Counted from the first letter of the stretch, positions 18,752-28,962 are shown. The stretch is DNA of 64,000 nucleotides from Thermodesulfovibrio thiophilus DSM 17215 (GCF_000423865.1 NZ_AUIU01000012.1:186001-250000); one strand, 5' to 3'. Notes: generated by a model from the letters alone, not told the origin. Numbers and translations are program-made.

Positions 18752-20559
18752 GCAGCTTTTTTGAACTCTGAAATAATCTCGTCTATTTCTGGAGCTTCAA
18801 GGGTTTCTCTTTCAAGTAAAGCTTTTGCAATTGCATCAAGAATGAGTTCATTATTTGAAAGTAGTTCTCTTGTCTGACTATAAGCTTCAGTCACAATTCT
18901 CTTAGTTTCTTCATCAATCTCTTCTGCTGTTTTGTCAGAGTAGTCTCTATGTTTTGCAATTTCTCTTCCAAGAAATACATGTTCTTCCCTTTTACCAAAT
19001 GTAAGAGGCCCCATTCTATCACTCATTCCCCATTCAGTAACCATTTTTCTTGCTAGTTCTGTAGCTCTTTCAAGGTCATTACCAGCTCCTGTTGTCATTG
19101 TATTTAAGGCAATCTCCTCTGCAACTCTTCCTCCAAGAAGAACCTTTAGCGTACCATAGAGATAATCTTTTGAATATGTATAACGGTCATCAAGGGGAAG
19201 TTGCTGAGTTACTCCAAGAGCTCGTCCTCTTGGAATTATACTTACTTTATGTATTGGATCAGTAGAGGGTGTAAGTTTTGCTACAAGAGCATGTCCGGCT
19301 TCATGATAAGCTGTAATTCTTCTTTCTTCATCACTTAAAACCATGCTTTTCCTTTCAACGCCCATCAAAACTTTATCCTTTGCTGATTCAAAATCCGCCA
19401 TATGAACAGTATCACTGTTTCTTCTAGCAGCTATCAAAGCTGCTTCATTTACCAGATTTGCCAGATCTGCTCCTGAAAATCCCGGCGTTCCTCTTGCAAT
19501 TTTTTCAAGATCAACATCGCTGTCAAGAAGAATCTTTTTTGTATGAACTTTGAGTATTTCAACCCTGCCCTTTACATCTGGCAGAGGAACAACAATCTGG
19601 CGATCAAACCTTCCAGGTCTCAATAAGGCAGGATCTAAAACATCAGGTCTGTTAGTTGCTGCAAGTACAATAATTCCTTCATTGCTCTCAAATCCATCCA
19701 TCTCAACAAGAAGTTGATTAAGAGTCTGTTCCCTTTCATCATGGCCTCCACCAACTCCTGCTCCGCGCTGTCTTCCAACAGCGTCTATTTCATCAATAAA
19801 TACAATACATGGAGAGTTTTTCTTTGCTTGATCAAAAAGGTCACGAACTCTGCTTGCTCCAACACCAACAAACATTTCAACAAAATCTGAACCAGATATT
19901 GAAAAAAAAGGCACTCCTGCTTCACCTGCAATTGCTTTTGCAAGAAGCGTTTTACCTGTACCCGGAGAACCAACAAGAAGAATACCTTTAGGAATTTTTG
20001 CTCCAAGTTTTATATATTTTTGTGGATTTGTAAGAAAATCAACAATTTCCTTAACCTCTTCCTTTACTTCCTCAATACCTGCAACATCTGAAAATGTTAC
20101 TTTTACTGTTTTATTTGAAATCATCTTTGCTCTTGCCTTACCAAATGACATGGCACGGCTACTTCCAGCCTGCATCTGTTTCATGAATAAAACCCACAGA
20201 AATACCAGGAAAATTACAGGACCCCATGATATAAGAAAATTAATATACCATGGTGTCTGATCAGGCGGTTTTACAGAAATTTTAACGCCATGAGAAGAAA
20301 GCTCTTTTACAAGCTCTGGATAGTTTATGTAATAAGTTTTAAACTCTGAACCATCCTTAAGTTTACCTGTTATTGCATTGTCCTTTATTAATACTTCATC
20401 TACCTGTTCACTCTGAACTTTAATGAGAAATTCAGAAAATATTATCTCCTTTTCATTTTTTTTAGGAACACTTAAAATATTAAAAAGAGCAATTATTGAT
20501 ACACCAATTACTAACCATATTAAAAATGTTTTTAAAGAACCCTTTGCCTGTCCATTCAT
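18748..20559 (-). CDS. ftsH: ATP-dependent zinc metalloprotease FtsH
   Basis: Membrane-anchored AAA protease degrading damaged membrane proteins and regulators (including LpxC in some bacteria). 603 residues: TM helix at ~9-31, a ~75-residue periplasmic domain, second TM at ~110-132 ('[18 protein letters not shown]'), AAA module with Walker A '[13 protein letters not shown]', Walker B '[11 protein letters not shown]', SRH '[19 protein letters not shown]', and zinc site 'HEAGH' with third ligand Asp in '[12 protein letters not shown]'. Confidence 0.97.
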   Translation of the reverse strand: MNGQAKGSLKTFLIWLVIGVSIIALFNILSVPKKNEKEIIFSEFLIKVQSEQVDEVLIKDNAITGKLKDGSEFKTYYINYPELVKELSSHGVKISVKPPDQTPWYINFLISWGPVIFLVFLWVLFMKQMQAGSSRAMSFGKARAKMISNKTVKVTFSDVAGIEEVKEEVKEIVDFLTNPQKYIKLGAKIPKGILLVGSPGTGKTLLAKAIAGEAGVPFFSISGSDFVEMFVGVGASRVRDLFDQAKKNSPCIVFIDEIDAVGRQRGAGVGGGHDEREQTLNQLLVEMDGFESNEGIIVLAATNRPDVLDPALLRPGRFDRQIVVPLPDVKGRVEILKVHTKKILLDSDVDLEKIARGTPGFSGADLANLVNEAALIAARRNSDTVHMADFESAKDKVLMGVERKSMVLSDEERRITAYHEAGHALVAKLTPSTDPIHKVSIIPRGRALGVTQQLPLDDRYTYSKDYLYGTLKVLLGGRVAEEIALNTMTTGAGNDLERATELARKMVTEWGMSDRMGPLTFGKREEHVFLGREIAKHRDYSDKTAEEIDEETKRIVTEAYSQTRELLSNNELILDAIAKALLERETLEAPEIDEIISEFKKAA

Positions 20560-20647
20560 AAATTAATTTTACCTTAAAAGAACTATAAAAGTAAAAAAAC
20601 AGGGCTAAATATAGTAAAATTAAACAAGTAACAAAAAGGAGTTAGCA

Positions 20648-21160
20648 ATGAAACAAAGTTTTTACAGGCTTTTGCATCCAAAAATTGTCTTTTTCCTTAC
20701 ATCAGCAGGAAGGGATGGAAGAGACAATGTCATGTCATGTGCATGGTCCACTCCGGTATCTGAAGAGCCTCCTAAAGTAATTGTGGCAGTTTCAAAAGAA
20801 CACTATACCGCAGAGTTAATTCTTGAAACCGGCGAATTCGCCATTAATATTCCCACAAAAGATTTGATTAAAGCTATATGGATATGCGGAACAAAGTCAG
20901 GCAGAGAAATTGATAAGTTCAAGGAAGCAAAACTTAAAAAGCTTAAAGCAACTAAAATCTCTGCACCTTTAATAGAGGGTTGCGCAGGATTTATTGAATG
21001 CAAGCTAACTCAGGTTATAGATGCTGGAGAGTGCTATGCTTTCCTGGCTGATGTAATTGTATCATCGGCTGATGAAAGATATTTCTCAAAAGGAGTATGG
21101 CTTCCAAACAGTATTCCAATGCATCTTGGAGGAAGAAAAATTGTTTATTTTGGAGATTAA
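20648..21160 (+). CDS. Flavin reductase-like / flavoredoxin-type FMN protein
   Basis: 170-residue split-barrel FMN-binding protein of the flavin reductase-like (DIM6/NTAB) family: 'LLHPKIVFFLTSAGRDGRDNVMSCAWSTPVS' at the N-terminus, 'FAINIPTKDLIKAIWICGTKSGREIDKF', and 'GCAGFIECKLTQVIDAGECYAFLADV'. Such proteins in anaerobes (flavoredoxins) shuttle electrons; substrate is unknown here. Ribosome site AAGGAG precedes the ATG. Probably its own transcription unit, divergent from ftsH. Confidence 0.85.
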   Translation: MKQSFYRLLHPKIVFFLTSAGRDGRDNVMSCAWSTPVSEEPPKVIVAVSKEHYTAELILETGEFAINIPTKDLIKAIWICGTKSGREIDKFKEAKLKKLKATKISAPLIEGCAGFIECKLTQVIDAGECYAFLADVIVSSADERYFSKGVWLPNSIPMHLGGRKIVYFGD

Positions 21161-21363
21161 ATAATTTTTATAAGGAGAAATTTTGAATACTTGCATTGAA
21201 TCAATAAATTCAATAATAATATACAAATTTATCTTTTTTATTTTTATAGACTGTAATAGATTGGCAATAAATGATACACTATTTCCTGTATCTGTCAAAT
21301 TTATATAAAAGATGATACTATATAAATTATTGTTGTATATCAAGCATTAATAATTAAGAGATT
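21161..21363 (+). other. AT-rich intergenic start of the polysaccharide island
   Basis: A 203-bp very AT-rich gap with no convincing gene or RNA. It is the likely promoter region of the surface-polysaccharide genes, but no single -35/-10 pair stands out. Confidence 0.4.
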
Positions 21364-22746
21364 ATGGCTACAGATAAAATATTTAAAATATTATATTTAC
21401 CAGTGCAAATCAAAAAACGTGCTTTCATATCAAAGTTACTTTTAGGATATTTATCTTTACAGTACGGCTACAGTTTTGTTATAGGAAAAAGGACTTCAGT
21501 CAAAAAAATAGCATTAGACGGACCTGATGGAATATATCTGGAAAAGGATTTTTTTGGGAAAAAAAGTGAATATTTCCAGAAATTTCATGATAGAAATATA
21601 AAATTTTATGCTTTAGATGATGAGGGTTTAGTATTTCATGATGATAATGAATACATAAACAGAAGAGTTGACTACGAGAGTTTAAAATATATGAATAAGA
21701 TTTTTGCCTGGGGACAAAGACATGTAAAAATCTTAAAAGATTTTTTAGGACCAAAAGATGAAGAGAAAGTTATATTAGCTGGAAATCCACGTATCGATCT
21801 TCTAAGCAGGATCGGAGAATATACATATACAAAAGAAATTGAGTTAATAAAAAGAAAATACAATAAGTTTATTCTTTTCAACTCGTTTTTTGCCCTCGCA
21901 AATGGCATAAGACCAATAGAGTCACAAATAAAACGATTAAAAAAAATGAAAACTAACATATCTGAAGAAATGCTTCAATATTGGTTCAATTTTTATCTAT
22001 ATCAAAAAAAATTATACGATTTAATTAAAGAAGCGTTACTTACAGTAGCAGAAGATCATTCGTTAAATTTAGTTATAAGACCACATCCAAACGAAAGAGT
22101 TAGCACATGGAAGAAAACATTTAAAAACTTTCAAAATGTAAAAATAACAAAAGAATATGATGTCTTTCCATGGATTTATTGCGCGGATATTGTTATTCAT
22201 AATAGCAGCACAACAGGGTTAGAAGCATATTTACTGGATAAAAATGTTATTGCATATAAACCAGTAAGCTCTGATGAATTTGACTTAGAACTTCCTAATT
22301 CAGTAAGCGTTGTGGTAAACAATGTTAACACATTAAAAGAGACCATAGATAAAATGCGATCTAATACATATCATGAAGATATTAAAGACATTGAAATAAA
22401 AAAACAAATTATTAATTATCATGTCTATCGTGGGAAAAAATTATCTTCAGAAATTATATTAGATGAATTTAATAAAAATTTTTTTTATGAACAAACTCCT
22501 ATTTTTAAAAAAAGCTATTTTGATTTAACTATTAATATTTTCTTTAAATTTTTATATTTTATAAATAAATTTGTAACTCTTAACTTAAAAAATCCTCGAT
22601 TAATCGATGAGTTTCCTCCAACAAATAAAAGAGAGGTCAAGCATTATTTAAATTGTATAGATCAATATTTTGGATTTAAGTTTAAAATCAAAATAATACA
22701 ATTGGCATCAAGCTGTTTTTTAGTCAAAAAAATTGACAATACTTAA
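21364..22746 (+). CDS. Surface carbohydrate biosynthesis protein (TagF/CDP-glycerol-transferase-like fold)
   Basis: 460-residue GT-B-like protein of the surface carbohydrate biosynthesis family. Seen: 'LYLPVQIKKRAFISKLLLGYLSLQYGYSFVIG' at the N-terminus, 'FYALDDEGLVFHDD', 'GNPRIDLL', 'NLVIRPHPNERVSTWK' and 'YCADIVIHNSSTTGLEAYLLDKNVIAYKP', the nucleotide-sugar/phosphopolyol binding signature shared with TagF-like transferases. It precedes sialic-acid-type NeuA/NeuB genes, fitting a role in polysaccharide assembly; donor and acceptor unknown. Confidence 0.8.
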   Translation: MATDKIFKILYLPVQIKKRAFISKLLLGYLSLQYGYSFVIGKRTSVKKIALDGPDGIYLEKDFFGKKSEYFQKFHDRNIKFYALDDEGLVFHDDNEYINRRVDYESLKYMNKIFAWGQRHVKILKDFLGPKDEEKVILAGNPRIDLLSRIGEYTYTKEIELIKRKYNKFILFNSFFALANGIRPIESQIKRLKKMKTNISEEMLQYWFNFYLYQKKLYDLIKEALLTVAEDHSLNLVIRPHPNERVSTWKKTFKNFQNVKITKEYDVFPWIYCADIVIHNSSTTGLEAYLLDKNVIAYKPVSSDEFDLELPNSVSVVVNNVNTLKETIDKMRSNTYHEDIKDIEIKKQIINYHVYRGKKLSSEIILDEFNKNFFYEQTPIFKKSYFDLTINIFFKFLYFINKFVTLNLKNPRLIDEFPPTNKREVKHYLNCIDQYFGFKFKIKIIQLASSCFLVKKIDNT

Positions 22747-22808
22747 TGTGCCTGAAGCATTTATAAATAAACTCATGATATAATTCAAGAATATAGTAAA
22801 AAAATAAA

Positions 22809-23987
22809 TTGGAGATAGTCATAAAAAAAGTAGGAGTTATACCTTTAAGAAAGGGTTCAAAATCCATTAAAAATAAAAACAGAAAAAAATTGTTAGGAAG
22901 GCCACTGTTTGCATGGGTATTATGGGAAGCTTTGAAAAGCAAACTTGATGAAGTCTACATTTTTACTGATGATAAAAATATTATAGAATATGTGAAAAAT
23001 GAATATAAATATAACCAAAAATGTAGGGTTATTGAACGAAGCGCTGAAAGTGCCACAGATGAAGCAAGTACAGAATTAGCATTAAAAGAGTATGCTCAAA
23101 AGATAAATAACAATTATGATATTCTCTGCCTTTTGCAGGCAACATCACCTCTTACTACGACTGAAGACATCAATAAAGTTCTACATAAAATACTCAATGA
23201 TAATTTAGATTCTGCCTTAACAGTTGTTGAATTTAAAAGATTTATCTGGAGCAAAGATGGTTATCCTTTAAACTATGATTATAACAATAGACCCCGAAGA
23301 CAGGAATTTGAAGGACTTCTGGTAGAAAATGGAGCTATATATGCCACTACTAAAGAACAATTTGAAAAAACAGGTATTAGAATAGGAGGTAATATTGGAA
23401 TTATAAAAATGCCAGAAGACACATTTACAGAACTTGATGAAAAAAGAGACTGGATCATAGTTGAGAAGTTATTAGAAAATCGTTTAAGAATGAATAAAAA
23501 ATTATCAGACAGAATAAAAGCTATTTTTTTAGATTTAGATGGAGTTTTTACTCCTGGAACAGTGTTTTTCGGTGCCGCGGGAGAATTATCAAAGGAATTT
23601 AACATACGAGACGGTATGGGTTTGGAAATATTAAGAGAGTCGTCTGATGTGGAAATATTTGTTATAACATCTGAAAACTCAGAGATAGTTTCCAGTAGAA
23701 TGAAAAAATTGAAAATTGAAAACTATTACCCAGGCATTAAAGATAAATATGCCAAGGTTGAAGAGATTTTGACAGATAAAAATATTAAAAAATCTGAAAC
23801 AGCTTATATAGGAGATGATATTAATGATCTAGCAAATTTATTGTCAGCAGGCTGGTCTTTTTGTCCATCTGATGCAATGAAAGAAGTAAAACAGGTGGTG
23901 GATTTAGTCCTTGAAGCAAAAGGAGGAAAAGAAGCTATCAGAGAAGCAGTTGATTTTATAATAAAATATAACCAAAGAGGAGAATAA
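22809..23987 (+). CDS. NeuA-type cytidylyltransferase fused to a KdsC-like HAD phosphatase
   Basis: 392 residues in two domains. Residues ~5-225: CMP-nonulosonate (sialic-acid-like) cytidylyltransferase with 'VGVIPLRKGSKSIKNKNRKKLLGRPL' and 'LCLLQATSPLTTTEDI'. Residues ~232-385: HAD phosphatase with 'IKAIFLDLDGVFTPG' (nucleophile Asp), 'FVITSENSEI' and 'AYIGDDINDLANL', close to KdsC, which would dephosphorylate a nonulosonate 9-phosphate. No ATG fits the N-terminus; a TTG at 22809 is the most upstream useful start. Coupled to neuB (2-bp gap). Confidence 0.88.
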   Translation: MEIVIKKVGVIPLRKGSKSIKNKNRKKLLGRPLFAWVLWEALKSKLDEVYIFTDDKNIIEYVKNEYKYNQKCRVIERSAESATDEASTELALKEYAQKINNNYDILCLLQATSPLTTTEDINKVLHKILNDNLDSALTVVEFKRFIWSKDGYPLNYDYNNRPRRQEFEGLLVENGAIYATTKEQFEKTGIRIGGNIGIIKMPEDTFTELDEKRDWIIVEKLLENRLRMNKKLSDRIKAIFLDLDGVFTPGTVFFGAAGELSKEFNIRDGMGLEILRESSDVEIFVITSENSEIVSSRMKKLKIENYYPGIKDKYAKVEEILTDKNIKKSETAYIGDDINDLANLLSAGWSFCPSDAMKEVKQVVDLVLEAKGGKEAIREAVDFIIKYNQRGE

Positions 23988-23989
23988 AA

Positions 23990-24895
23990 ATGAAATACGA
24001 AATCAACACAAATTATGAAGAACCAAAAATTATTGCTGAAATCGGATGTAACCATAAAGGCGATTTTGACATAGCTAAAGAAATGATCAAAATTGCAAAA
24101 ATATTTTGCGATGCTGACGTTGTAAAATTTCAAAAAAGAACGCCAAAAGAACTATTAACAGAGGAAGAATACAATGCACCACATCCAGAACCCTGGCAGT
24201 CTTATGGTCAAACTTATGGAGAACACAGGGAATTTTTAGAATTTTCAGTTGAACAACATAAAGAACTTAAAAGATATGCAGAAGAAGAATTTGGTATAAT
24301 CTATTCCTCTTCTGTCTGGGACATGACTTCGTTGAAAGAAATTATTTCTATCAAGCCAGAGATTTTAAAAATTCCCTCAGCAATGTCTACAAATTGGACA
24401 ATGCATGAATATATTTGCAATAATTTTTCGGGAGAGATTCATATCTCAACAGGTATGACAAAAAAAACAGAAATAGAGCAAATTATAGAATTCTATGAAA
24501 AATATAAAATGAACCACAATATAGTACTTTATCATTGCATTTCAGGATATCCCATTGCTTTTGAGGATATTTGTTTGTTAGAAATTGCAAGGTTAAAAAA
24601 ACATTACGGAGATAAAGTAAAATCTATAGGTTTTTCAGGACATCATAAAGGTATAGCAATAGATATTGCAGCTTATACATTAGGTGCTAAGTGGATTGAA
24701 AGACATTTTACATTAGATAGAACATGGAAAGGAACAGATCATGCAGCTTCTTTAGAGCCAGATGGTCTAAGAAGGCTTAAACGTGATCTTATCGCAACCT
24801 ATAAAGCACTTAAATTTAAAGATGTTGATTTTATTGAAGCAGAAAAAAAGCAGGCGAAAAAGTTAAGATGGGACAGGAATAAGCTAAATATATAA
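23990..24895 (+). CDS. NeuB-type N-acylneuraminate (9-phosphate) synthase, short form
   Basis: 301-residue NeuB TIM barrel condensing PEP with an N-acyl-hexosamine: 'PKIIAEIGCNHKGDFDIAKEMI', 'DVVKFQKRTPKELL', 'STGMTKKTEIEQ', 'HCISGYPIAFEDI', 'GFSGHHKGIAIDIAA', and 'GAKWIERHFTLDRTWKGTDHAASLEP'. The usual C-terminal SAF/antifreeze-like domain (about 50 residues) is absent; the protein stops right after the barrel. Preceded by the ribosome site GAGGAG and directly follows the NeuA fusion, so the two should act together to make a CMP-nonulosonate. Confidence 0.9.
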   Translation: MKYEINTNYEEPKIIAEIGCNHKGDFDIAKEMIKIAKIFCDADVVKFQKRTPKELLTEEEYNAPHPEPWQSYGQTYGEHREFLEFSVEQHKELKRYAEEEFGIIYSSSVWDMTSLKEIISIKPEILKIPSAMSTNWTMHEYICNNFSGEIHISTGMTKKTEIEQIIEFYEKYKMNHNIVLYHCISGYPIAFEDICLLEIARLKKHYGDKVKSIGFSGHHKGIAIDIAAYTLGAKWIERHFTLDRTWKGTDHAASLEPDGLRRLKRDLIATYKALKFKDVDFIEAEKKQAKKLRWDRNKLNI

Positions 24896-25005
24896 CGAAT
24901 CTTCTTTATAATCATTTATTAAGGCTACGATTGGAAACGTAAAATTAAACACAAGAGCATCAATGAGTTTATCTAATATTTTCCATGTTTATTAAAAAGA
25001 CAAAA

Positions 25006-26103
25006 CTAATACAATAATTCAGTATTCTGCATATTTTTTATAGCAGTATTTAATGCATTGATTAATTCACATTCATGACGCTTACCATAGGCAAGCCATT
25101 TAGGATTGTTTATATTATTCATCTTAAGCAGTTGCTCCAGGTGATTAATTTTTATTTTAGCATCAAAGAACAATAGACGCTTTGTAGGCTTCTTATCATA
25201 GAAACTGTAGCGTAATAAAAGCGATAGAATCTTAGAAGCTTTTAAAAAACAAGGGTCATTCTTTACGATTTTTTTTAATAAACTCTGCGCTGCGTTTTCT
25301 AAATCTTCTTTAAGTGTATCTCTTTTCCCATTTAACTCATATAGTAAAGTTCCAAGATCAACTGCAGTTGCAATTGCTGGCTGTACAGATAAAATTACAG
25401 ATACGCAATCGATCAGCTTTAAGGGAAGTTCTTTATCATTTGGTACCATAATATTTTTTAAATGTAAATCTCTATGACAAATGCTTAATCTGTGCAATGT
25501 AGTTAGTAAATCAATTAACTTGCTCATCAATTGTACTCTTTCTTCAAAGGAAAGATTACCATCCCAATATTCATAAAAATTTTTATAATCACCAAGGAAT
25601 GGTTGAATTAAAATTTGCTGAGCTGGCAATCCGAGTTTTATATATTCACCAAATGCAAGAACAGGTACTCCATGTGGAGTATTCTTAGAAATTACTTCAG
25701 TGTTTATACATTCAGCAGTCAGATGATTACGACCAACCATTGAACCTCGTAATCCAAGAAAAGCTCCAATTCTTTTTCTTAATGGAATATTAAAACTGTG
25801 CTTTGCAAAATAATCTATAGAAGATCTATCGAGATTGATAATGCGATAAAAACGCCTTTTTAATGGATGACCGCTTTTTAAAACTATTACATTTTTAGAT
25901 TCTTTATTGTCCAGAAATCTATCAATAGTTAAAAGAATAGGAATTATGTCAGGAGTTTTAATCCACCATATCCAGCCTGACGAAGAAATTTTATACGGTC
26001 CTTTAAATAGCTTCACTAAAACAGAAGGCTTATATAATCTATATTTCAAACTAATTTTTGATTTTTCAAGAATAATTGATTGTTTATCGTTTAATTTTTG
26101 CAT
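25006..26103 (-). CDS. LPS kinase-like (WaaP/Kdo-kinase superfamily) protein, copy 1
   Basis: 365 residues of protein-kinase-like fold of the lipopolysaccharide kinase group. Catalytic loop 'HRDLHLKN' at residues 210-217 (HxDxxxxN), metal Asp in 'KLIDC' at ~229-233 in place of DFG. Upstream signatures: 'SGWIWWIK' at 42-49, 'RKRIGA', 'VGRNHLTAECINTE', 'EYIKLGLPAQQILIQPF'. Substrate is probably a core sugar or lipid, by superfamily. A paralogue sits at 32057-33178 with the same motif order. The gene stands alone on the - strand. Confidence 0.75.
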   Translation of the reverse strand: MQKLNDKQSIILEKSKISLKYRLYKPSVLVKLFKGPYKISSSGWIWWIKTPDIIPILLTIDRFLDNKESKNVIVLKSGHPLKRRFYRIINLDRSSIDYFAKHSFNIPLRKRIGAFLGLRGSMVGRNHLTAECINTEVISKNTPHGVPVLAFGEYIKLGLPAQQILIQPFLGDYKNFYEYWDGNLSFEERVQLMSKLIDLLTTLHRLSICHRDLHLKNIMVPNDKELPLKLIDCVSVILSVQPAIATAVDLGTLLYELNGKRDTLKEDLENAAQSLLKKIVKNDPCFLKASKILSLLLRYSFYDKKPTKRLLFFDAKIKINHLEQLLKMNNINNPKWLAYGKRHECELINALNTAIKNMQNTELLY

Positions 26104-26245
26104 ATAAATTTACTTATTCGCTAAATACTATTTTAGCAATTTAATACCTTATATCAAAATCTCAATTTCCAAAAAGATAATCCATTTGAAAAATTATATA
26201 AAAACTTATATTCCATGTCTGTTATAAAAGTTGTTAAAAGCGGAT

Positions 26246-27115
26246 CTAAGAAAAAATAAAAAAATCAAAAGTTTCTACATCAAAGGATTTAGTCTGGAAA
26301 TTATATGTTTTTCTTTTAATTATTAATCGCCATTTATTATTGGCTCTATTTATTTCATAAATATTATAGCCACCGATTTGATTATGTTTTCTTAGAGCAT
26401 AGGCTAATGGAGAAGCGCTAATTACAGGAATCTTACCATTTATTGAGGAAAAGTATCTTATACTGAAGCGATGAATATGTCCATATAAAACTAAGTTTAT
26501 TATACCTGTCTTTAGAATTTTTATGATCTCCTTTGTATTGATAAGTGCTTTGTTCCAGAAAGTTATGCCATTTATTGGAGGATGATGAATTAACAGAATA
26601 TTGAAATATCTGTTATCCAATCTTTCAGTTATCTCTTGCAATTTTTTTATCTGTGATTGTGTCAAATAACCGTACGAAACAACAGGAGGAGTAACAACAG
26701 CTGAATTTACACCGATTAAAGCACAATTATTAATGATTTTTACAAAAGGATATTGTAACTGAAACTCTTTATAAAAATGTTTTTTACCCTCTGAGACATA
26801 AAAATCATGATTACCAGGAATTATCGAGATATTTTCTTGTGAATGAAGTGACTGCAGAAAAGTTTTAACCTTATAAAACTCCTCTGGCAGGCATAATTGG
26901 GTTAAATCACCAGTAACTACAATGTGATCAAGTTGTTCTTTTTTGATATCTTCTTTAATCTCTTTTAACATTGAAAAATCAAATCGTTTACCTTTTGATA
27001 ACTTCCAGAAAATATAACCATACAATCTCTTGGACATTAACTGTTTTATTGTTATATTTTCCGGATAACTATAGTGAATATCTGTGAGATGTCCTATCTT
27101 TGTTATATTATGCAT
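26246..27115 (-). CDS. Calcineurin-like metallophosphoesterase
   Basis: 289-residue dinuclear-metal phosphoesterase. All five motifs are visible: 'GHLTDIHYS' (DxH), 'VVTGDLTQ' (GDxx), 'IIPGNHDFY' (GNHD), 'ILLIHHPPI' (H), 'LYGHIHRFS' (GHxH). The substrate is unknown; the family includes nucleotide, lipid-sugar and LPS phosphoesterases. It overlaps the upstream PLD gene by 8 bp in a three-gene - strand operon, suggesting a role in envelope lipid or polysaccharide turnover. Confidence 0.85.
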   Translation of the reverse strand: MHNITKIGHLTDIHYSYPENITIKQLMSKRLYGYIFWKLSKGKRFDFSMLKEIKEDIKKEQLDHIVVTGDLTQLCLPEEFYKVKTFLQSLHSQENISIIPGNHDFYVSEGKKHFYKEFQLQYPFVKIINNCALIGVNSAVVTPPVVSYGYLTQSQIKKLQEITERLDNRYFNILLIHHPPINGITFWNKALINTKEIIKILKTGIINLVLYGHIHRFSIRYFSSINGKIPVISASPLAYALRKHNQIGGYNIYEINRANNKWRLIIKRKTYNFQTKSFDVETFDFFIFS

Positions 27116-28151
27116 AACTATTTGATACTATCTCTGAATGCATCTCATGCCATCTTTTTTTAAATATATCTACAACATTCTCATCTCTTATAATTGCTAA
27201 TATTTCGTGATTTTCATATAAGGACCTCTTTGTTAAATTTAGACTTCCCAGACATACAGATTTTTCTTGTTGTTTTTCTAAGATTATAAATTTATTGTGC
27301 ATAGGATACTTTTTCGGATGGATATATCTTTTGTAATCAATGGAGTATTTATTTAATAAAGATTCTATTTTTTCAGGAAACCGTCTTTCAGTATCATGGG
27401 AAATTATCTGAATATTGACTCCTTTTTTAGCAAGCTTATACAAAGCATCAGCAATTATTTTTGCTGTAAAATGTGAAATTGCGATATAGATGTTGTCATT
27501 TTTTTCAGCTCTATTTAAGAAGTTTAACAAAGTTTTTTTCCCTGCCCATGGGAAAAAATATATATCCATTTTTCTGGTGATTATTTTCGCAGGAAATCTT
27601 TTAATTAACTCATACCAACCATGCCTGACAGTTTTCATGTACTGAAAGTGCCTGTACAAAAATTCATTAATATCATTTTCCATGTCGAGTTCAACAAGAT
27701 AATTATGCCCTCTATCTTGATCTCCTATGAGTTCAATTACATGGGGATCATCATTTTGTCTCCCGGATGGATTAAAAGTGCCTATATATGTAAAACACTT
27801 ATTATCGTTTTTAAAATAATAAATTTTTTCATGAATTTTTGGCAGCTTTCTTGTAATTTTTTTATGAGATTTTCGATGCGTTATATAATGAATGTATATT
27901 TTATTACTGTTTTTAAGAAAGTTGCATACCTCATCATTTGCGAATTCAACTCTTGGTTTTGCTTCTAAAACAACAGAAACCTTTACTCCTCTGTCAGCAG
28001 CTTCAATTAACTTTTCAGCCAGATACAAATCTCTGAAATAGTAAGTAATCCAGAAAATCTCACCACCTGGGTTGATTGAAGACACTTTTTCTGCCAGAAG
28101 ATTTCTTAGATGATACGGAGGTTTATCAGGACCGCCAAAGTATATTTTCAT
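27108..28151 (-). CDS. Phospholipase D-like protein (two HKD motifs)
   Basis: 347 residues with two PLD repeats: first active-site segment 'KIHEKIYYFKND' followed by 'YIGTFNPSGR', second 'PMHNKFIILE' followed by 'CLGSLNLTKRS'. The spacing fits cardiolipin-synthase/PLD-like phosphatidyltransferases, although the Asp of each HxKxxxxD is displaced, so the activity is uncertain. No signal peptide. Overlaps both neighbours (metallophosphoesterase and nucleotidyltransferase), one operon. Confidence 0.8.
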   Translation of the reverse strand: MKIYFGGPDKPPYHLRNLLAEKVSSINPGGEIFWITYYFRDLYLAEKLIEAADRGVKVSVVLEAKPRVEFANDEVCNFLKNSNKIYIHYITHRKSHKKITRKLPKIHEKIYYFKNDNKCFTYIGTFNPSGRQNDDPHVIELIGDQDRGHNYLVELDMENDINEFLYRHFQYMKTVRHGWYELIKRFPAKIITRKMDIYFFPWAGKKTLLNFLNRAEKNDNIYIAISHFTAKIIADALYKLAKKGVNIQIISHDTERRFPEKIESLLNKYSIDYKRYIHPKKYPMHNKFIILEKQQEKSVCLGSLNLTKRSLYENHEILAIIRDENVVDIFKKRWHEMHSEIVSNSYA

Positions 28152-28942
28152 GTACTGAGTATCTTATTTACCAGTATAAGGTCTTCAATTTTATCCACAT
28201 CAATACATGCTTCAGGAAATGGCATGATAATAAGTCCTATATTTATCTTTAGCTTTTTTGACATTATGTTAAGAGCGTTATCGGAGGTAAGCAGTCCGAG
28301 AGCAAAAAGGATAAGACCATACAGAGGCATGAGCATCATTGCCATTTTAAAAGGATTTTTTCTTACACGTTCTACTTTCTTCCAAAGCACTATCACTTCT
28401 TTACAGTTAGAATTCATAATAGCAAAAAGATTACAAAAGCAAAGAGAAATATCATTCAATTTTAAAACAGTCCTTTTTGATTCAGGATACTTTGCTTTAA
28501 CATTTTTGTAATTGTTAACACCAATCAATATATCTTTTCCTGATCCTGAAGCCATTTTGAGGAAATAGTCTATCCACTCTTTTTTTATAAGTACATTATC
28601 AGAAGTTGTTATAAATATTTTACTATTATCCTTTACTTCCTCTACTTCCTCAAAAATGGACAAAATGCTTTCAACAGGGCTGGTCTTCTGCGGTTTAAAT
28701 TCAATTTTATTTAAACGCAAGAGTTCCTGCAATTCGCTTGACTTTTCCAATAACAACGGATTACCGATAACATAGATATGCTCTATTAGATTGCTTTGCA
28801 TAAGTGCATTAAGAATATATACAATCATGGGCCTGTCTTTTATTTTTATAAGAGACTTGGCTTCAGCATTGGCATATTTTAGTAATTCATTCTGTTGCTG
28901 ACTTTCAGCTCTCTCTCCAGCTAAAATTATTGCCCGGTACAT
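28148..28942 (-). CDS. MobA-like NTP-transferase domain protein
   Basis: 264-residue protein starting 'YRAIILAGERAESQQQ', a GT-A nucleotidyltransferase start with a modified LAGG loop, then 'SLIKIKDRPMIVYILNAL' and 'IFITTSDNVLIKKEWIDYF' (the metal-binding DxD region appears as TSDN). Resembles NTP_transf_3 sugar-phosphate or molybdopterin nucleotidyltransferases. First gene of the - strand operon with PLD and metallophosphoesterase; probably supplies an activated alcohol or sugar head group. Confidence 0.75.
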   Translation of the reverse strand: MYRAIILAGERAESQQQNELLKYANAEAKSLIKIKDRPMIVYILNALMQSNLIEHIYVIGNPLLLEKSSELQELLRLNKIEFKPQKTSPVESILSIFEEVEEVKDNSKIFITTSDNVLIKKEWIDYFLKMASGSGKDILIGVNNYKNVKAKYPESKRTVLKLNDISLCFCNLFAIMNSNCKEVIVLWKKVERVRKNPFKMAMMLMPLYGLILFALGLLTSDNALNIMSKKLKINIGLIIMPFPEACIDVDKIEDLILVNKILST

Positions 28943-28962
28943 AAAATAAGTTATAATTAAAC

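Noticed and set aside
24896-25005. Missing SAF domain of NeuB hidden by a frameshift
   Set aside because: No frame in this gap reads like a SAF domain and the gap is too short for it.
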